Part shown: one piece after another, positions 49,906 through 58,590 of the stretch | Layout of the letters: every line of letters begins with the position of its first letter | Position numbering within the stretch: position 1 is the stretch's first letter | From: Pontibacter russatus | GTDB taxonomy: Bacteria > Bacteroidota > Bacteroidia > Cytophagales > Hymenobacteraceae | Length of the DNA stretch: 64,000 nt | Assembly (NCBI RefSeq): GCF_009931655.1 | Contig: NZ_CP047984.1 | Span: 4,109,001 to 4,173,000 of the forward strand | Direction: 5' to 3' | Translations under genes and position numbers: made by a program | The notes under the pieces: generated by a model | The model's database searches: none | The model's input: the letters and a program-made list of their open reading frames with translations, nothing else | Told to the model about the DNA's origin: nothing

Positions 49906-52209
49906 ATGCACCCGGAACTACCACTTGATTTTGAGCTAATATTTAACAGAATACCTGGTAGCTTCCTGGTCCTGCAGCCAAACGCACCTCACTACACGAT
50001 ACTAGCCATCAGTGATGAACTCTTAGAGAACACCCGGAGGCAAAGAGAGGATGTGGTGGGCAGAGGCGTGTTTGAGGTATTCCCTGAAAACCCGGATGCT
50101 ATCACCGCCACCGGCCCCTCCAGCTTAAGAGCTTCGCTTCAGAACGCAACGGAGAATAGGGTGCCGGACCAGATGCCCGTGGTGCGTTATGATGTGCCGG
50201 TTGCTTCCGGAGGGTTTGAGGTGCGGTATTGGTCAGCCAACAGCCGGCCTATAACAGACAAAAATGGCAGCCTGCTTTACATTCTGCATACTACCCAGGA
50301 CATCACTGATAAAGTAATAGAAGAGAGAAGGGAGACTGAACTTAGAACAATCGAGAGGAAGTACAGCCTTTTCCTGCAGGCTCCTCTGGCAGTCTGTATC
50401 CTGACAGGGCCAGAGAACATGATTGAGTTGAGCAATGATGACATGCTCCGGTTCTATAACAAAACGAAAGACATCATCGGGCAGCCCCTTTTTGAAGCCA
50501 TACCGGAAGCAAAAGAACAGGGCTTTGCCGAAATGCTGGATCTGGTGCGCAAAACCGGCCAGACGTATACTGTTTCCGAGCATCCCACAAAACGAATGGT
50601 CGAGGGAAAAGAGTCGGTATACTACTATAACATCGTTTGCCAACCTTACTACGAGAACCCTTATGACAGCGAGCCATCCGGTGTATTTAGCGTAGCGCAT
50701 GACGTGACCGAGCTGGTTGTGGCAAAAAAACGCGTGGAGGAAAGCGAGGCCCGGCTGCAGGCCATCATAGAAGCTACGCCAGAGTGTATCAAAATTGTGT
50801 CACCCGAAGGCAAGCTCCAGTACATGAATCCCTCCGGACTCACCATGATAGAGGGTGATGAGCAATTGCTGGGCAAGGCCAGCGTGCTGGACGTAATTGC
50901 CCCGGAACACAGAACCACTTGGAAAAAGAATCATCGAAGTGTGTGCGAGGGCCATAGCCTGAGTTGGGAGTTTGATATCATTGGCCTCAAAGGCACGCGC
51001 CGCAGGATGGAAACCCATGCGGTTCCACTTCCTGGCGCAACAGGCAGATCGCATCTGGCCGTAACCCGGGACATTACCAGGCGCAGGGAATCCGAGTCAG
51101 CCCTTCGGGAAAGTGAGGAGCAGTTCCGGGTTTTTGCCAACAACATTGAAAACCTGGCCTGGATGGCAGACCCTGAAGGCAGTATCTTCTGGTATAATGA
51201 GCGTTGGTACGATTATACCGGCACTACGCAGGATGAAATGATAGGATGGGGCTGGGAGAAAGTGCATCACCCGGACCACGTTAAAAGCGTAGTAGCGTTT
51301 GTGCAGCAAGCCTGGCAGGCTGGGGAGACCTGGGAACTGACTTTCCCGCTTCGGGGAGCCAATGGAGAGTACCAGTGGTTCCTGACGAGGGCTTACGCGG
51401 TAAAAGATGAACAGGGCATGGTCTTGCGTTGGATCGGAACCAATACCAATATCAACAACCAAAAGAAGGCGGAGGCTTCGCTTGAAGCCAAGAATATGGA
51501 GCTCATCCGGATCAATAACGATTTGGACAACTTCATATATACGGCTTCCCATGACCTGAAAGCACCTATTTCCAATATTGAGGGCCTGATTGGGCTCCTG
51601 ACGGCAGAGCTCGCAGGGTTAGAATGCCAGCAATCTGATGTCAAGGATATCATCAGAATGATGGAGAGCTCTGCGGAGCGTTTTAAGCGTACCATCACCA
51701 GCCTGACTGACCTGGTGAAGCTACAGCAGGAAAATGCCAGTCCGGCTACCACAATTAACCTGCGTGAGCTAATAGAAGAAGTACTGCTGGATCTGCAGCC
51801 CCACCTAAAGGCTTCCGCTGCTATATTGGAAATAGAGGTAGACGATTGCATGCTTATCTATTTTTCAGAGAAAAACCTGCGAAGTGTGGTGCTGAATCTT
51901 ATCTCCAATGCCGTGAAGTATGCTTCACAGGAGCGGGTTCCGTTTATAAAAGTAAGTTGCCATGATCACCCGGACTACCATGTGCTCACTGTCACAGACA
52001 ACGGCTTAGGTATTTCGCCCAATAACCTGGAGCACTTGTTTACTATGTTCAAGCGCTTCCATGATCATGTGGAAGGTACAGGCATAGGTCTTTACATGGT
52101 GAAGAAAATGGTGGAAGGGTCCGGGGGCTACATTTCCGTATCCAGTGAGGAAGGGCGTGGCACTGAATTCAGGGTCTTTATCAGGAAAACACACTTTAAT
52201 TTAAATTAA
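49906..52209 (+). CDS. Multi-PAS sensor histidine kinase
   Basis: Cytoplasmic sensor kinase of 767 residues with no membrane span. Four PAS-type domains: about residues 5-135, 145-275, 280-400 and 405-525 (the last, LAWMADPEGSIFWYNERWYDYTG and TWELTFPLRGANGEYQWFLTR, is PAS_3 type). Then the dimerisation helix with FIYTASHDLKAPISNIEGLIGLL, whose His is about residue 546, and the ATPase domain with NLISNAVKYAS (N box), VTDNGLGIS (G1) and GTGIGLYMVKKMVEGSGG (G2). The type often senses redox, light or small ligands, the signal here unknown. A single-domain receiver gene follows 17 bases later. Confidence 0.93.
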   Translation: MHPELPLDFELIFNRIPGSFLVLQPNAPHYTILAISDELLENTRRQREDVVGRGVFEVFPENPDAITATGPSSLRASLQNATENRVPDQMPVVRYDVPVASGGFEVRYWSANSRPITDKNGSLLYILHTTQDITDKVIEERRETELRTIERKYSLFLQAPLAVCILTGPENMIELSNDDMLRFYNKTKDIIGQPLFEAIPEAKEQGFAEMLDLVRKTGQTYTVSEHPTKRMVEGKESVYYYNIVCQPYYENPYDSEPSGVFSVAHDVTELVVAKKRVEESEARLQAIIEATPECIKIVSPEGKLQYMNPSGLTMIEGDEQLLGKASVLDVIAPEHRTTWKKNHRSVCEGHSLSWEFDIIGLKGTRRRMETHAVPLPGATGRSHLAVTRDITRRRESESALRESEEQFRVFANNIENLAWMADPEGSIFWYNERWYDYTGTTQDEMIGWGWEKVHHPDHVKSVVAFVQQAWQAGETWELTFPLRGANGEYQWFLTRAYAVKDEQGMVLRWIGTNTNINNQKKAEASLEAKNMELIRINNDLDNFIYTASHDLKAPISNIEGLIGLLTAELAGLECQQSDVKDIIRMMESSAERFKRTITSLTDLVKLQQENASPATTINLRELIEEVLLDLQPHLKASAAILEIEVDDCMLIYFSEKNLRSVVLNLISNAVKYASQERVPFIKVSCHDHPDYHVLTVTDNGLGISPNNLEHLFTMFKRFHDHVEGTGIGLYMVKKMVEGSGGYISVSSEEGRGTEFRVFIRKTHFNLN

Positions 52210-52226
52210 CGATAACCCCATTCAAA

Positions 52227-52643
52227 TTGAAAAGACTCGCTAATATTCTCCTGATAGATGACGATCCGGTTGCCAACTTCGTGAACAAAAAGCTGATGGA
52301 GAAAATGGCTGTCGTTGATAAAGTCCTGATGGCCAACAACGGGAAAGTGGCGATTCAACTTTTGGAGGAGCAATCAGACACCGGACTACGCTTGGATTTC
52401 ATCCTTTTGGATATCAATATGCCGGTGATGAACGGAATTGAGTTTATGAAGGCATATCATGAACTTGAACTGAAGCAAAAAGATTCTATTACGGTCATTA
52501 TTCTGACAACGTCAAACCACCCTCGTGATCTGGAAAGTTTTGCTCAGTTGCCTGTTGCCGGCTTTCTGAACAAGCCCTTAACAATACCAAATATAACAGC
52601 CTTGCTGGAGGAGCATTTCACTGTTCCCTGTGCTGTCCCCTGA
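52227..52643 (+). CDS. Single-domain response regulator (TTG start)
   Basis: CheY-like receiver of 138 residues without an output domain. Acidic pocket DDD at residues 11-13, phosphoacceptor Asp62 in FILLDINMPVMNG, Thr94/Thr95 in IILTTSN, Lys116 in FLNKPLT. Likely partner of the PAS kinase upstream, phosphorylated by it and acting on a partner protein. No ATG or GTG precedes the acidic pocket in frame, so TTG at 52227 is the start; this is unusual here. A hairpin terminator follows the stop. Confidence 0.9.
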   Translation: MKRLANILLIDDDPVANFVNKKLMEKMAVVDKVLMANNGKVAIQLLEEQSDTGLRLDFILLDINMPVMNGIEFMKAYHELELKQKDSITVIILTTSNHPRDLESFAQLPVAGFLNKPLTIPNITALLEEHFTVPCAVP

Positions 52644-52650
52644 AAATAAA

Positions 52651-52683
52651 AAATCCTTGTAAGTTGTTAGCTTACAAGGATTT
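52651..52683. terminator. Hairpin between the receiver gene and tRNA-Leu
   Basis: 13-bp stem AAATCCTTGTAAG/CTTACAAGGATTT with a seven-base loop. It can end the receiver transcript on the plus strand and the tRNA transcript on the minus strand. Confidence 0.8.
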
Positions 52684-52697
52684 GTATAATGAATTTG

Positions 52698-52781
52698 TAC
52701 CTTGGGCCGGAGTCGAACCGGCACGAGTGTAACCTCATTGGTGTTTGAGACCAACGCGTCTACCAATTCCGCCACCAAGGC
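52698..52781 (-). tRNA. tRNA-Leu (anticodon CAA)
   Basis: Reads on the minus strand as GCCTTGG (acceptor), GGCGGAATTGGTAGACGCG D arm, TTGGT-CTCAAAC-ACCAA anticodon arm with CAA at positions 34-36, a long variable arm typical of class II tRNA, GCCGGTTCGACTCCGGC T arm and CCAAGGT. Acceptor strands pair over seven bases. CCA is not encoded. It decodes UUG codons. Confidence 0.96.
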
Positions 52782-52794
52782 AAGTGTTCCTCTG

Positions 52795-53328
52795 TCAGGA
52801 ACGGGATGCAAACTTAGATAATGTTTCCTGAATTCGCAACAGGTATTTTTTCTTCAGGTAGTAGGTTTTCACCTGCTGCAGGGCCTCTTCTTTGGTAATG
52901 CCGTGCAGCTCGGGGTAGCGCTGCAGCGTGGGCAGAATGTCGTTGTCGAGCTGCGATGTCAGGCCGCTGCTCCGCTCGCCCAACGCATGAAACCTGTCGG
53001 CGTCGAATTCGAACTCCAGCTCCATCAGCTTCTCGTTCAGGTCCATCATGTCCATCAGGAAGTCGGAGGGGAGCTCGTTGTTCTTGCCTTCCTCCAGCAG
53101 CCCGTGCTGTTTCAGGATGTACTGCATGCGCAGGTCCGGGTCGGAGAGGGTGCGGTAGGCGTTGGTGTTCTGTGTGGAGAGTTGCAGCACCTCCTGCTGT
53201 TTCTCCTGAGGCTCGTTGGCGTGAAAGTCGGGGTGATACTCCCGGCTGCGTTTGTAGAAGGTGTTTTTCAGCGCCTTCTCGTCCAGCAGAAAGCTTTCCG
53301 GTAAATCGTAAATCTTGAAGTAATTCAT
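52795..53328 (-). CDS. hscB: Fe-S cluster co-chaperone HscB
   Basis: J-domain co-chaperone that brings the scaffold IscU to the Hsp70 HscA in iron-sulfur cluster assembly. 177 residues. J domain: MNYFKIYDLPESFLLDEKALKNTFYKRSREYHPDF with the HPD triad, LSTQNTNAYRTLSDPDLRMQYIL. C-terminal IscU-binding bundle: LPSDFLMDMMDLNEKLMELE and LLRIQETLSK. No other isc/suf gene is in the window, so the gene stands apart here. Its -7 box and a small hairpin lie in the leader. It lies just beyond the tRNA-Leu gene on the same strand. Confidence 0.94.
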   Translation of the reverse strand: MNYFKIYDLPESFLLDEKALKNTFYKRSREYHPDFHANEPQEKQQEVLQLSTQNTNAYRTLSDPDLRMQYILKQHGLLEEGKNNELPSDFLMDMMDLNEKLMELEFEFDADRFHALGERSSGLTSQLDNDILPTLQRYPELHGITKEEALQQVKTYYLKKKYLLRIQETLSKFASRS

Positions 53329-53353
53329 TTATCAACTATCATTTAGCATTTAT

Positions 53354-53380
53354 CAGGAACTGCTATATAAGCAGTTCCTG
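53354..53380. promoter_or_regulatory. 11-bp hairpin in the hscB leader
   Basis: Arms CAGGAACTGCT (53354-53364) and AGCAGTTCCTG (53370-53380), loop ATATA, located between the -7 box and the hscB ATG. It could influence the transcript's stability or bind a dimeric protein. Confidence 0.5.
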
Positions 53381-53385
53381 CATAG

Positions 53386-53393
53386 CAAAGGTA
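53386..53393 (-). promoter_or_regulatory. -7 box TACCTTTG for hscB
   Basis: Exact TAnnTTTG fit on the minus strand, 58 bases before the hscB ATG; a TTG triplet lies about 22 bases further upstream, roughly at the -33 position. Confidence 0.6.
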
Positions 53394-53462
53394 CAGCAAA
53401 AGGGATTGAAATGTTCAAGACACCGGCGTAAACCCTTTGCTCTCACTGGTAATTGATAAATG

Positions 53463-53753
53463 TTAAATGCTTACTGCTATATAGGACCAGGCCTGGGGCT
53501 TGTCCGCAAAGTGGGCATTGGTGGCGGGCCACACCTGCCCGAACAGCGCCGAGCCGCGATAGGCATTCAGGTGCTCCTCCGACTCCCATAAGCTGTAGGT
53601 GCTATATATGTTGGGGTGGTGCAAGTCCTGCAACAGCTCCACATGCTGGCAACCATCAAACGCACGAATATGTGGTCTGGACCTCCGGAAAATCTCCAGA
53701 AATTCCCCCGTCTTCTCTAGCCGGAACGTCATCCGGACAATGCGAATAAGCAT
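53463..53753 (-). CDS. ABM-fold (antibiotic biosynthesis monooxygenase-like) protein
   Basis: Small ferredoxin-like barrel protein of 96 residues. From MLIRIVRMTFRLEKTGEFLEIFRRSRPHIRAFDGCQHVELLQDLHHPNIYSTYSLWESEEHLNAYRGSALF the layout and the HIRAFDGC and YSTYSLWES motifs are those of ABM-superfamily proteins. Some oxidise polyketide-like compounds; many simply bind small molecules. Substrate unknown. I chose MLIRIV because the 37 residues before it look untranslated and lie within an inverted repeat. Downstream of the SAM hydrolase gene on the same strand. Confidence 0.85.
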   Translation of the reverse strand: MLIRIVRMTFRLEKTGEFLEIFRRSRPHIRAFDGCQHVELLQDLHHPNIYSTYSLWESEEHLNAYRGSALFGQVWPATNAHFADKPQAWSYIAVSI

Positions 53754-53755
53754 AA

Positions 53756-53890
53756 TTTTGAATGAGTGGTTGAGTGAATGAGCGAATTTTAATTTTCGGA
53801 TAACTGAATGAGCCATATAGGATCGGAACAACAACGGTTGGCAAATCATATATGGCCCATTCACTCAACCACTCATTCGCTCATTCAAAA
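53756..53890. repeat. Nested inverted repeat between two minus-strand genes
   Basis: A 21-base core GAATGAGTGGTTGAGTGAATG (53760-53780) recurs as its exact reverse complement at 53858-53878; the outermost bases TTTTGAATGAG/CTCATTCAAAA also pair (53756-53766 with 53880-53890). A further copy of GAATGAGCCATATA (53805-53818) can pair with TATATGGCCCATTC (53850-53863) at 13 of 14 positions, so two alternative hairpins are possible. Confidence 0.7.
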
Positions 53891-53894
53891 TGAA

Positions 53895-54670
53895 CTAGCT
53901 TCCCGGGTAAAAGCGCACGTCTACATGCGAGTCGAAGCCGAGACCGAGGAGCTCGGCGGCGTGGCCCTTGTTGATGCCGATGCAAAGCTGTCCCTGGCTG
54001 TTGTAGATGCAGCAGCAGTCGCCGTCGTCCACCTGGGTATAGTTTGGGAAAATGCGGCCCACCGTCTCGCGCCCGAAGTGGACGGTGAAGGTGCGGCCGT
54101 GCGCGATGGTGTCGATGCTGTCGTGGGTGATGTTGGTGATCAGGTTGCCGAAACGGTCCACATGAATCACATGGCCCGTGATGGAGTGGTCGTTCAGGCG
54201 CAACTGGCGGTTCAGCAGCTGCCGGAAATTCTGGGTACGCTCGCCCAGCACCTCCATGTCGCCCCCCCGGCCAGGTACACCGCCGCCTGCGCCAGCAGGT
54301 CCTTCGCCGGGAAGGGCATCAGCGGCCTGTCCGTCTTCAACTCCACCACCAACTCCGGCTGCCCCTCGGTCAGGAGCGAGAGCAGGCCGTTGTCGGCCAG
54401 CAGAAAGTAGTGCCCCCGGTACAGGGCCGCCAGAAACCGGCCCTGCTTGCTGCCGTGCGTGTCCACGGCCACCAGGTGTACCGTGCCTTTGGGGAACTCG
54501 CCATATACTGCGCCCAGCACGTACTCGGCGTGCGCGATGTTGTAAGGCTCGATGGCGTGCGACACATCCACGATAGTGGCCTGCGCGTCCTGCGACAGGA
54601 TTCGGGCCTTGACGGCAGCCACATAATGGTCGGTATACCCAAAGTCTGATGTAAACGTAATAAGAGCCAT
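53895..54670 (-). CDS. SAM hydrolase (SAM hydroxide adenosyltransferase, DUF62), with an apparent one-base frameshift
   Basis: Hydrolyses S-adenosylmethionine to adenosine and methionine (fluorinase-related SAM_adeno_trans family). The N-terminal part, MALITFTSDFGYTDHYVAAVKARILSQ, DVSHAIEPYNIAHAEYVLG and VHLVAVDTHGSKQG, and the C-terminal part, GHVIHVDRFGNLITNITHDS with CIYNSQGQLCIGINKGHAAELLG, are family-typical but are in different frames. The switch falls in a run of seven C (54262-54268; G on the coding strand). An eighth G would make LAGGGDMEVLGERT and a 258-residue protein, the usual length. As written the first frame ends after about 152 residues. Same pattern as pncB. Confidence 0.87.
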
Positions 54671-54756
54671 AACACGAACTAAAAACAGAGTGAGTTTGTA
54701 TTAAATGTAATCATAATTTGCTTAATTTATAAAAGCATTACCCATATACTATATAT

Positions 54757-54763
54757 AGAGGAG
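54757..54763 (+). promoter_or_regulatory. Ribosome-binding site before the TTG start of phoH
   Basis: AGAGGAG lies seven bases before the TTG that starts phoH. A purine-rich site this strong is uncommon here and supports the rare start codon. Confidence 0.6.
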
Positions 54764-54770
54764 CAATAAT

Positions 54771-55811
54771 TTGGTAGAGAAAGTAATAACCTTGGAGAAC
54801 ATCTCTCTGATTGATTTTCTGGGGACAGAGAATCAGAACATCAAACAACTGGCCGCCGCTTTCCCAAGCAGCAAGATCATCTCCAGGGGCAACGAGATCA
54901 AGATTCAGGGCCAGACGCCCGAAATCACCAAGATCCACGAAATACTCGGCTCCCTGATTGACCATTACCACAAGTTCGGAAAGATTACGCACAGCAGCGT
55001 AAATAGATACCTGTCGGCCGACTCTTTTACGGACGAGGAAGTGATTGTGACGTCCCCGGATGTGATTGTCTACGGCAGCAAGGGCGGCGTGATCAAAGCC
55101 AAAACCCCGAACCAGCAGAAGTTGGTGGACGCGGTGGAGAAAAACGACCTGGTGTTTGCGCTGGGGCCCGCCGGTACCGGTAAAACCTACGTTTCGGTGG
55201 CGATGGCGGTGCGCGCCCTCAAAAACAAGGAGGTGAAGAAGATCATCATCTCCCGGCCCGTGGTGGAGGCAGGCGAGAGCCTCGGTTTCCTGCCCGGCGA
55301 CATGAAGGAGAAAGTGGACCCTTACCTGCGCCCGATCTACGACGCACTCGAGGACATGATTCCGGTGGAGAAGCTGAAATATTACCAGGAGAACAAGATT
55401 ATCGAGATAGCGCCACTGGCCTATATGCGCGGCCGCACGCTGAACAACGCGTTTGTGCTGCTGGACGAGGCGCAGAACACCACGCCGGCCCAGATGAAGA
55501 TGTTCCTGACGCGCATGGGCCCCAACGCCAAAGTGATGGTGAACGGTGACTGGTCGCAGGTGGATTTGCCGCGCAACCAGCGCTCCGGCCTGATGGAGGT
55601 GCTGAACATCCTGCGCGGTGTCAAGGGCATTGGGTTTGTGGAGATGAGCGCCGAGGACGTGGTGCGCCACCGCCTGGTGCGCGACATCGTGAACGCCTAC
55701 ACCAAACTGGAGGAAGAGCGCCGCGCCGCCCGCGAGGAGACCAAGGCCCTGGAAAATGGCGATGGCAGACCCACGTACGACAGGCGCAACAGCACAAGGC
55801 TGGTGGAGTAG
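54771..55811 (+). CDS. phoH: PhoH-family ATPase (TTG start)
   Basis: Cytoplasmic P-loop protein of 346 residues. N-terminal part (LGTENQNIKQLAAAFPSSKIISRGNEIKI) is a small RNA-binding-like domain; the ATPase core has Walker A GPAGTGKTYVSVAMAV (about residues 130-137), VEAGESLGFLPGDMKEKVDPY and Walker B FVLLDEAQNTTPAQMKMFLTRMG. Family members act in RNA metabolism under phosphate and other stress. No ATG suits the start; TTG at 54771 with a GAGGAG site gives MVEKVITLEN. The nearby minus-strand SAM hydrolase gene diverges from it. An intrinsic terminator follows. Confidence 0.93.
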   Translation: MVEKVITLENISLIDFLGTENQNIKQLAAAFPSSKIISRGNEIKIQGQTPEITKIHEILGSLIDHYHKFGKITHSSVNRYLSADSFTDEEVIVTSPDVIVYGSKGGVIKAKTPNQQKLVDAVEKNDLVFALGPAGTGKTYVSVAMAVRALKNKEVKKIIISRPVVEAGESLGFLPGDMKEKVDPYLRPIYDALEDMIPVEKLKYYQENKIIEIAPLAYMRGRTLNNAFVLLDEAQNTTPAQMKMFLTRMGPNAKVMVNGDWSQVDLPRNQRSGLMEVLNILRGVKGIGFVEMSAEDVVRHRLVRDIVNAYTKLEEERRAAREETKALENGDGRPTYDRRNSTRLVE

Positions 55812-55830
55812 TCAGCAGAGATCACGAAGG

Positions 55831-55859
55831 AGAGGCGCAATATTTTGCGCCTCTTTTTT
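55831..55859 (+). terminator. phoH terminator
   Basis: 10-bp stem AGAGGCGCAA/TTGCGCCTCT, loop TATT, then five T. Confidence 0.9.
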
Positions 55860-55981
55860 GCGTCAATACGGAGTCGTGGGTATATATGGCAAGGGCGCTC
55901 GCGCCATAGAGTAGGGGATACGGGTATAAGCAGAAGCGCCGGGGCATATATAAACTACATCAGAAAAGGTCTTACAGAAAC

Positions 55982-56410
55982 ATGATTGAGCTGAAGCGGG
56001 TAAAAGAGGGGCAGGATTTGAAGGCGGCCTTCCGGATACGCGAACAGGTGTTTGTGGAGGAGCAGCTGGTGCCGCGCGAGGCGGAGTACGACCAGTATGA
56101 AAGTACAGCCCGTCACTACTTGGCTATATATAACGGCGTGCCCTGCGGCGCGGCGCGCTGGCGCGTCACCGACAAAGGCGTAAAGCTGGAGCGGTTTGCC
56201 GTGCTGCCCGCATACCGCAACAAAAAGGTGGGGGCGGAGGTGCTGGCCGCGGTGCTTCAGGATGTGCAGCGGGAGCGCCCGGACGATTTGATTTACCTGC
56301 ACGCCCAGTTGCCCGCCGTCAATTTCTACAAGCGCCACGGCTTCGCAACCGAGGGCGGCCTATTCAGCGAGTGCGACATCCAGCATTATAAAATGATATA
56401 CAGGGGCTGA
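55982..56410 (+). CDS. GNAT-family acetyltransferase
   Basis: Acetyl-CoA-dependent acyltransferase of 142 residues. Seen: AFRIREQVFVEEQLVPREAEYDQYE, HYLAIYNGVPCGAARWRV, LERFAVLPAYRNKKVGAEVLAAVLQD (cofactor loop) and AQLPAVNFYKRHGFATEGGLFSECDIQHYKM, typical of the YjcF/ElaA-like group. Substrate unknown. Its stop TGA shares the A with the next gene's ATG (TGATG), so translation of comEC is probably coupled to it. Confidence 0.9.
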   Translation: MIELKRVKEGQDLKAAFRIREQVFVEEQLVPREAEYDQYESTARHYLAIYNGVPCGAARWRVTDKGVKLERFAVLPAYRNKKVGAEVLAAVLQDVQRERPDDLIYLHAQLPAVNFYKRHGFATEGGLFSECDIQHYKMIYRG

Positions 56411-58530
56411 TGCTGCAGTGGGCGCCATATCCGTTTATCCGAATCGCGCTTAGCCTGATAACGGGCATTCTGCTGTATTTTATCCTGGGCAAAGACTTCC
56501 ATTACAGCACGGAGGTCTTTGCTTTTTTAGTGCTGTTCTATATAGCTGCCGTAGTTTTCGCCCGCAAGGTGAAGACGGCCACCGCCACGGATGCCGCCGG
56601 TTTGCTCGGGCTGCTCTGCTTTCTGGGCTTGGGCTACCTGGCCACGCAGTGGCACACTGCCCCCAACAACCCGAAACACCTGCTGCATCTCTCCGAACCT
56701 CCGGCTTACTATATGGGGGTGGTGGAGGATTATATCCTCCAGAAGCCCGGCTACCAGAGCACCGTGCTGCAGGTGCAGCAGGTGCGGGTGAACGGCCAGT
56801 GGCAGCAGGCGGAAGGGGAGGTGCAGATATCCGTGCCGCACGACTCCGACAAGCCATATGAGCTGAACTACGGCGATGTGCTGTTGGTGAAAGGCGCGCC
56901 GCAGCGGGTAGAGGCCCCAGTAAATCCCAACCAGTTCGATTACCGGCAATACCTCGCCAACAAGGGCATCTACTTCCGTCATTACCTACAGCCATTTCAG
57001 TTTCAAAAAATAGCGACGGCACCGCCAAACCCGCTGTTGGCCGCCAGCATCCATCTCCGGCGCAACCTCGACCAGCTGCTGCGGGAGCGGGTGGGAGGCA
57101 AAAACGAGTACGCCATTTCCTCGGCCCTTATTCTGGGCGTGAAAGACGAGCTCGACAACGCCATCCGGAATGCCTATATCAACACCGGCACCATGCACGT
57201 GCTGGCGGTGTCGGGGCTGCACGTGGGCCTTCTATATGTGGTGCTGCTGTGGTTCCTGAATTTGTTTGGACCCATGAGGCGGCAACGGGTGCTGCAGGCG
57301 GTGCTGGTGCTGGCTTTTCTGTGGACCTACGCTTTCCTGACGGGGCTGTCGCCGTCGGTGCTGCGGGCGGTGGTGATGTTCAGCATGGTAGCCACTGCCG
57401 CAGCCATCCAACGGCAGACGAACATCTACAACACCATTGCCATTGCCGCCACCGTACTGCTGGTCTGCAACCCCTACACCCTGAAAGACGTTGGCTTCCA
57501 GCTGTCGTTCCTGGCGGTGCTCGGCATCGTGTACCTGCAGCCGAGGTTATATAGGCTGCTGGAAATTGATAACTGGCTGCTGGACAAGGTCTGGATTTAC
57601 TTCACCGTGTCGGTGGCGGCGCAACTGGCCACGCTCCCTATCGGGCTGTTCTACTTTCACCAGTTCCCGGTCTATTTCTGGTTCGCCAACCTGGTGGTGG
57701 TGCCCATTGCCACGGGCGCGTTATATACCGGGCTGGCGGCCATCGCGCTGAGCTGGGTGCCGGGGCTGGGCTGGCTGCTGTTCAAGGGCCACATCCTGAT
57801 TATATCGGGCATGAATGCCTTCAACCTGTGGGTGCAGGACCTGCCCTTTGCGCTGATAAACGGCATCGACATTACGCTGCTGCAAACGTGGCTGCTCTAT
57901 ATATGCTTCTTCCTCCTGCTTCTGTTTTTGGCGCTCCGGAAGCTGCGCTACTTTGCCCTGGCCACTGCCGTCGTGAGCGTGCTCTCGGTGCAGGCTATAT
58001 GGGAGACGCTGCAACAGCAGGAACAGCAACTGCTCACCATATATAGCCTGCGCGGCGCGACGGGTGTGGCGCTGGTGCAGGGGCAGCAGGCCACCGTGCT
58101 GGCAGACTCGGTTCTGCGACAGGACGAGAGTGATTATACCTACAACGTGCAGCCGCACCTCTGGCAACTGGGCGTGCAGCAACCGCAGTTCGCCGCCATC
58201 ACCGCTGATTCGGCAGTTCTGCCTATGGCTGCCTATACCATATTGCCGGACAGCAACAGCCTGCTGGTATGGCGGGGGCAGCGCATGCTCCTGGTGTCGC
58301 ACCCTCCCAAGCTGCAGGCCAAAACGCCGCTGCCAGTGGATTACCTGCTGCTGCGCCACAACGTCCGCCTCTGGCCGGATGATTTGAAAGCTTACGCCGC
58401 CGAAAAGGTGATTTTAGACGCCTCCAACAGCCGCTGGTACCGCCAGCGCCTGCGCCAGCAACTCGACACGCTCGGCATTTCTTATTATGATGTGGCAGAC
58501 TCGGGTGCGTTTGTGGTGAAGATGAAGTGA
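56410..58530 (+). CDS. comEC: DNA internalisation channel ComEC/Rec2
   Basis: Inner-membrane channel through which one DNA strand enters during natural transformation. 706 residues, about eight to ten spans. Domain order: N-terminal spans and OB-like DUF4131 domain (VVEDYILQKPGYQSTVLQVQQV); competence domain (ISSALILGVKDELDNAIRNAYINTGTMHVLAVSGLHVGLLYVV; TGLSPSVLRAVVMFS; CNPYTLKDVGFQLSFLAVLGIVYLQPRL); and a shorter C-terminal part (about 610-706) in place of the full beta-lactamase-like nuclease domain. Such short forms are common in Bacteroidota. No other com gene is in this window. The start overlaps the preceding stop by one base. Confidence 0.9.
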   Translation: MLQWAPYPFIRIALSLITGILLYFILGKDFHYSTEVFAFLVLFYIAAVVFARKVKTATATDAAGLLGLLCFLGLGYLATQWHTAPNNPKHLLHLSEPPAYYMGVVEDYILQKPGYQSTVLQVQQVRVNGQWQQAEGEVQISVPHDSDKPYELNYGDVLLVKGAPQRVEAPVNPNQFDYRQYLANKGIYFRHYLQPFQFQKIATAPPNPLLAASIHLRRNLDQLLRERVGGKNEYAISSALILGVKDELDNAIRNAYINTGTMHVLAVSGLHVGLLYVVLLWFLNLFGPMRRQRVLQAVLVLAFLWTYAFLTGLSPSVLRAVVMFSMVATAAAIQRQTNIYNTIAIAATVLLVCNPYTLKDVGFQLSFLAVLGIVYLQPRLYRLLEIDNWLLDKVWIYFTVSVAAQLATLPIGLFYFHQFPVYFWFANLVVVPIATGALYTGLAAIALSWVPGLGWLLFKGHILIISGMNAFNLWVQDLPFALINGIDITLLQTWLLYICFFLLLLFLALRKLRYFALATAVVSVLSVQAIWETLQQQEQQLLTIYSLRGATGVALVQGQQATVLADSVLRQDESDYTYNVQPHLWQLGVQQPQFAAITADSAVLPMAAYTILPDSNSLLVWRGQRMLLVSHPPKLQAKTPLPVDYLLLRHNVRLWPDDLKAYAAEKVILDASNSRWYRQRLRQQLDTLGISYYDVADSGAFVVKMK

Positions 58531-58590
58531 GAGGTTTGTATATAGATCGGGTTTATATAGCATCTGCCTTGCTCGGTTCCGCCCGATTAA

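Noticed and set aside
55870-55910. Short hairpin ATGGC...GCCAT with GCGCTCGCGCC near phoH as a regulatory site
   Set aside because: A similar CGCTCGCGCCATA string occurs at 27910, so it is more likely a minor GC-rich repeat; arms are too short and imperfect to call.
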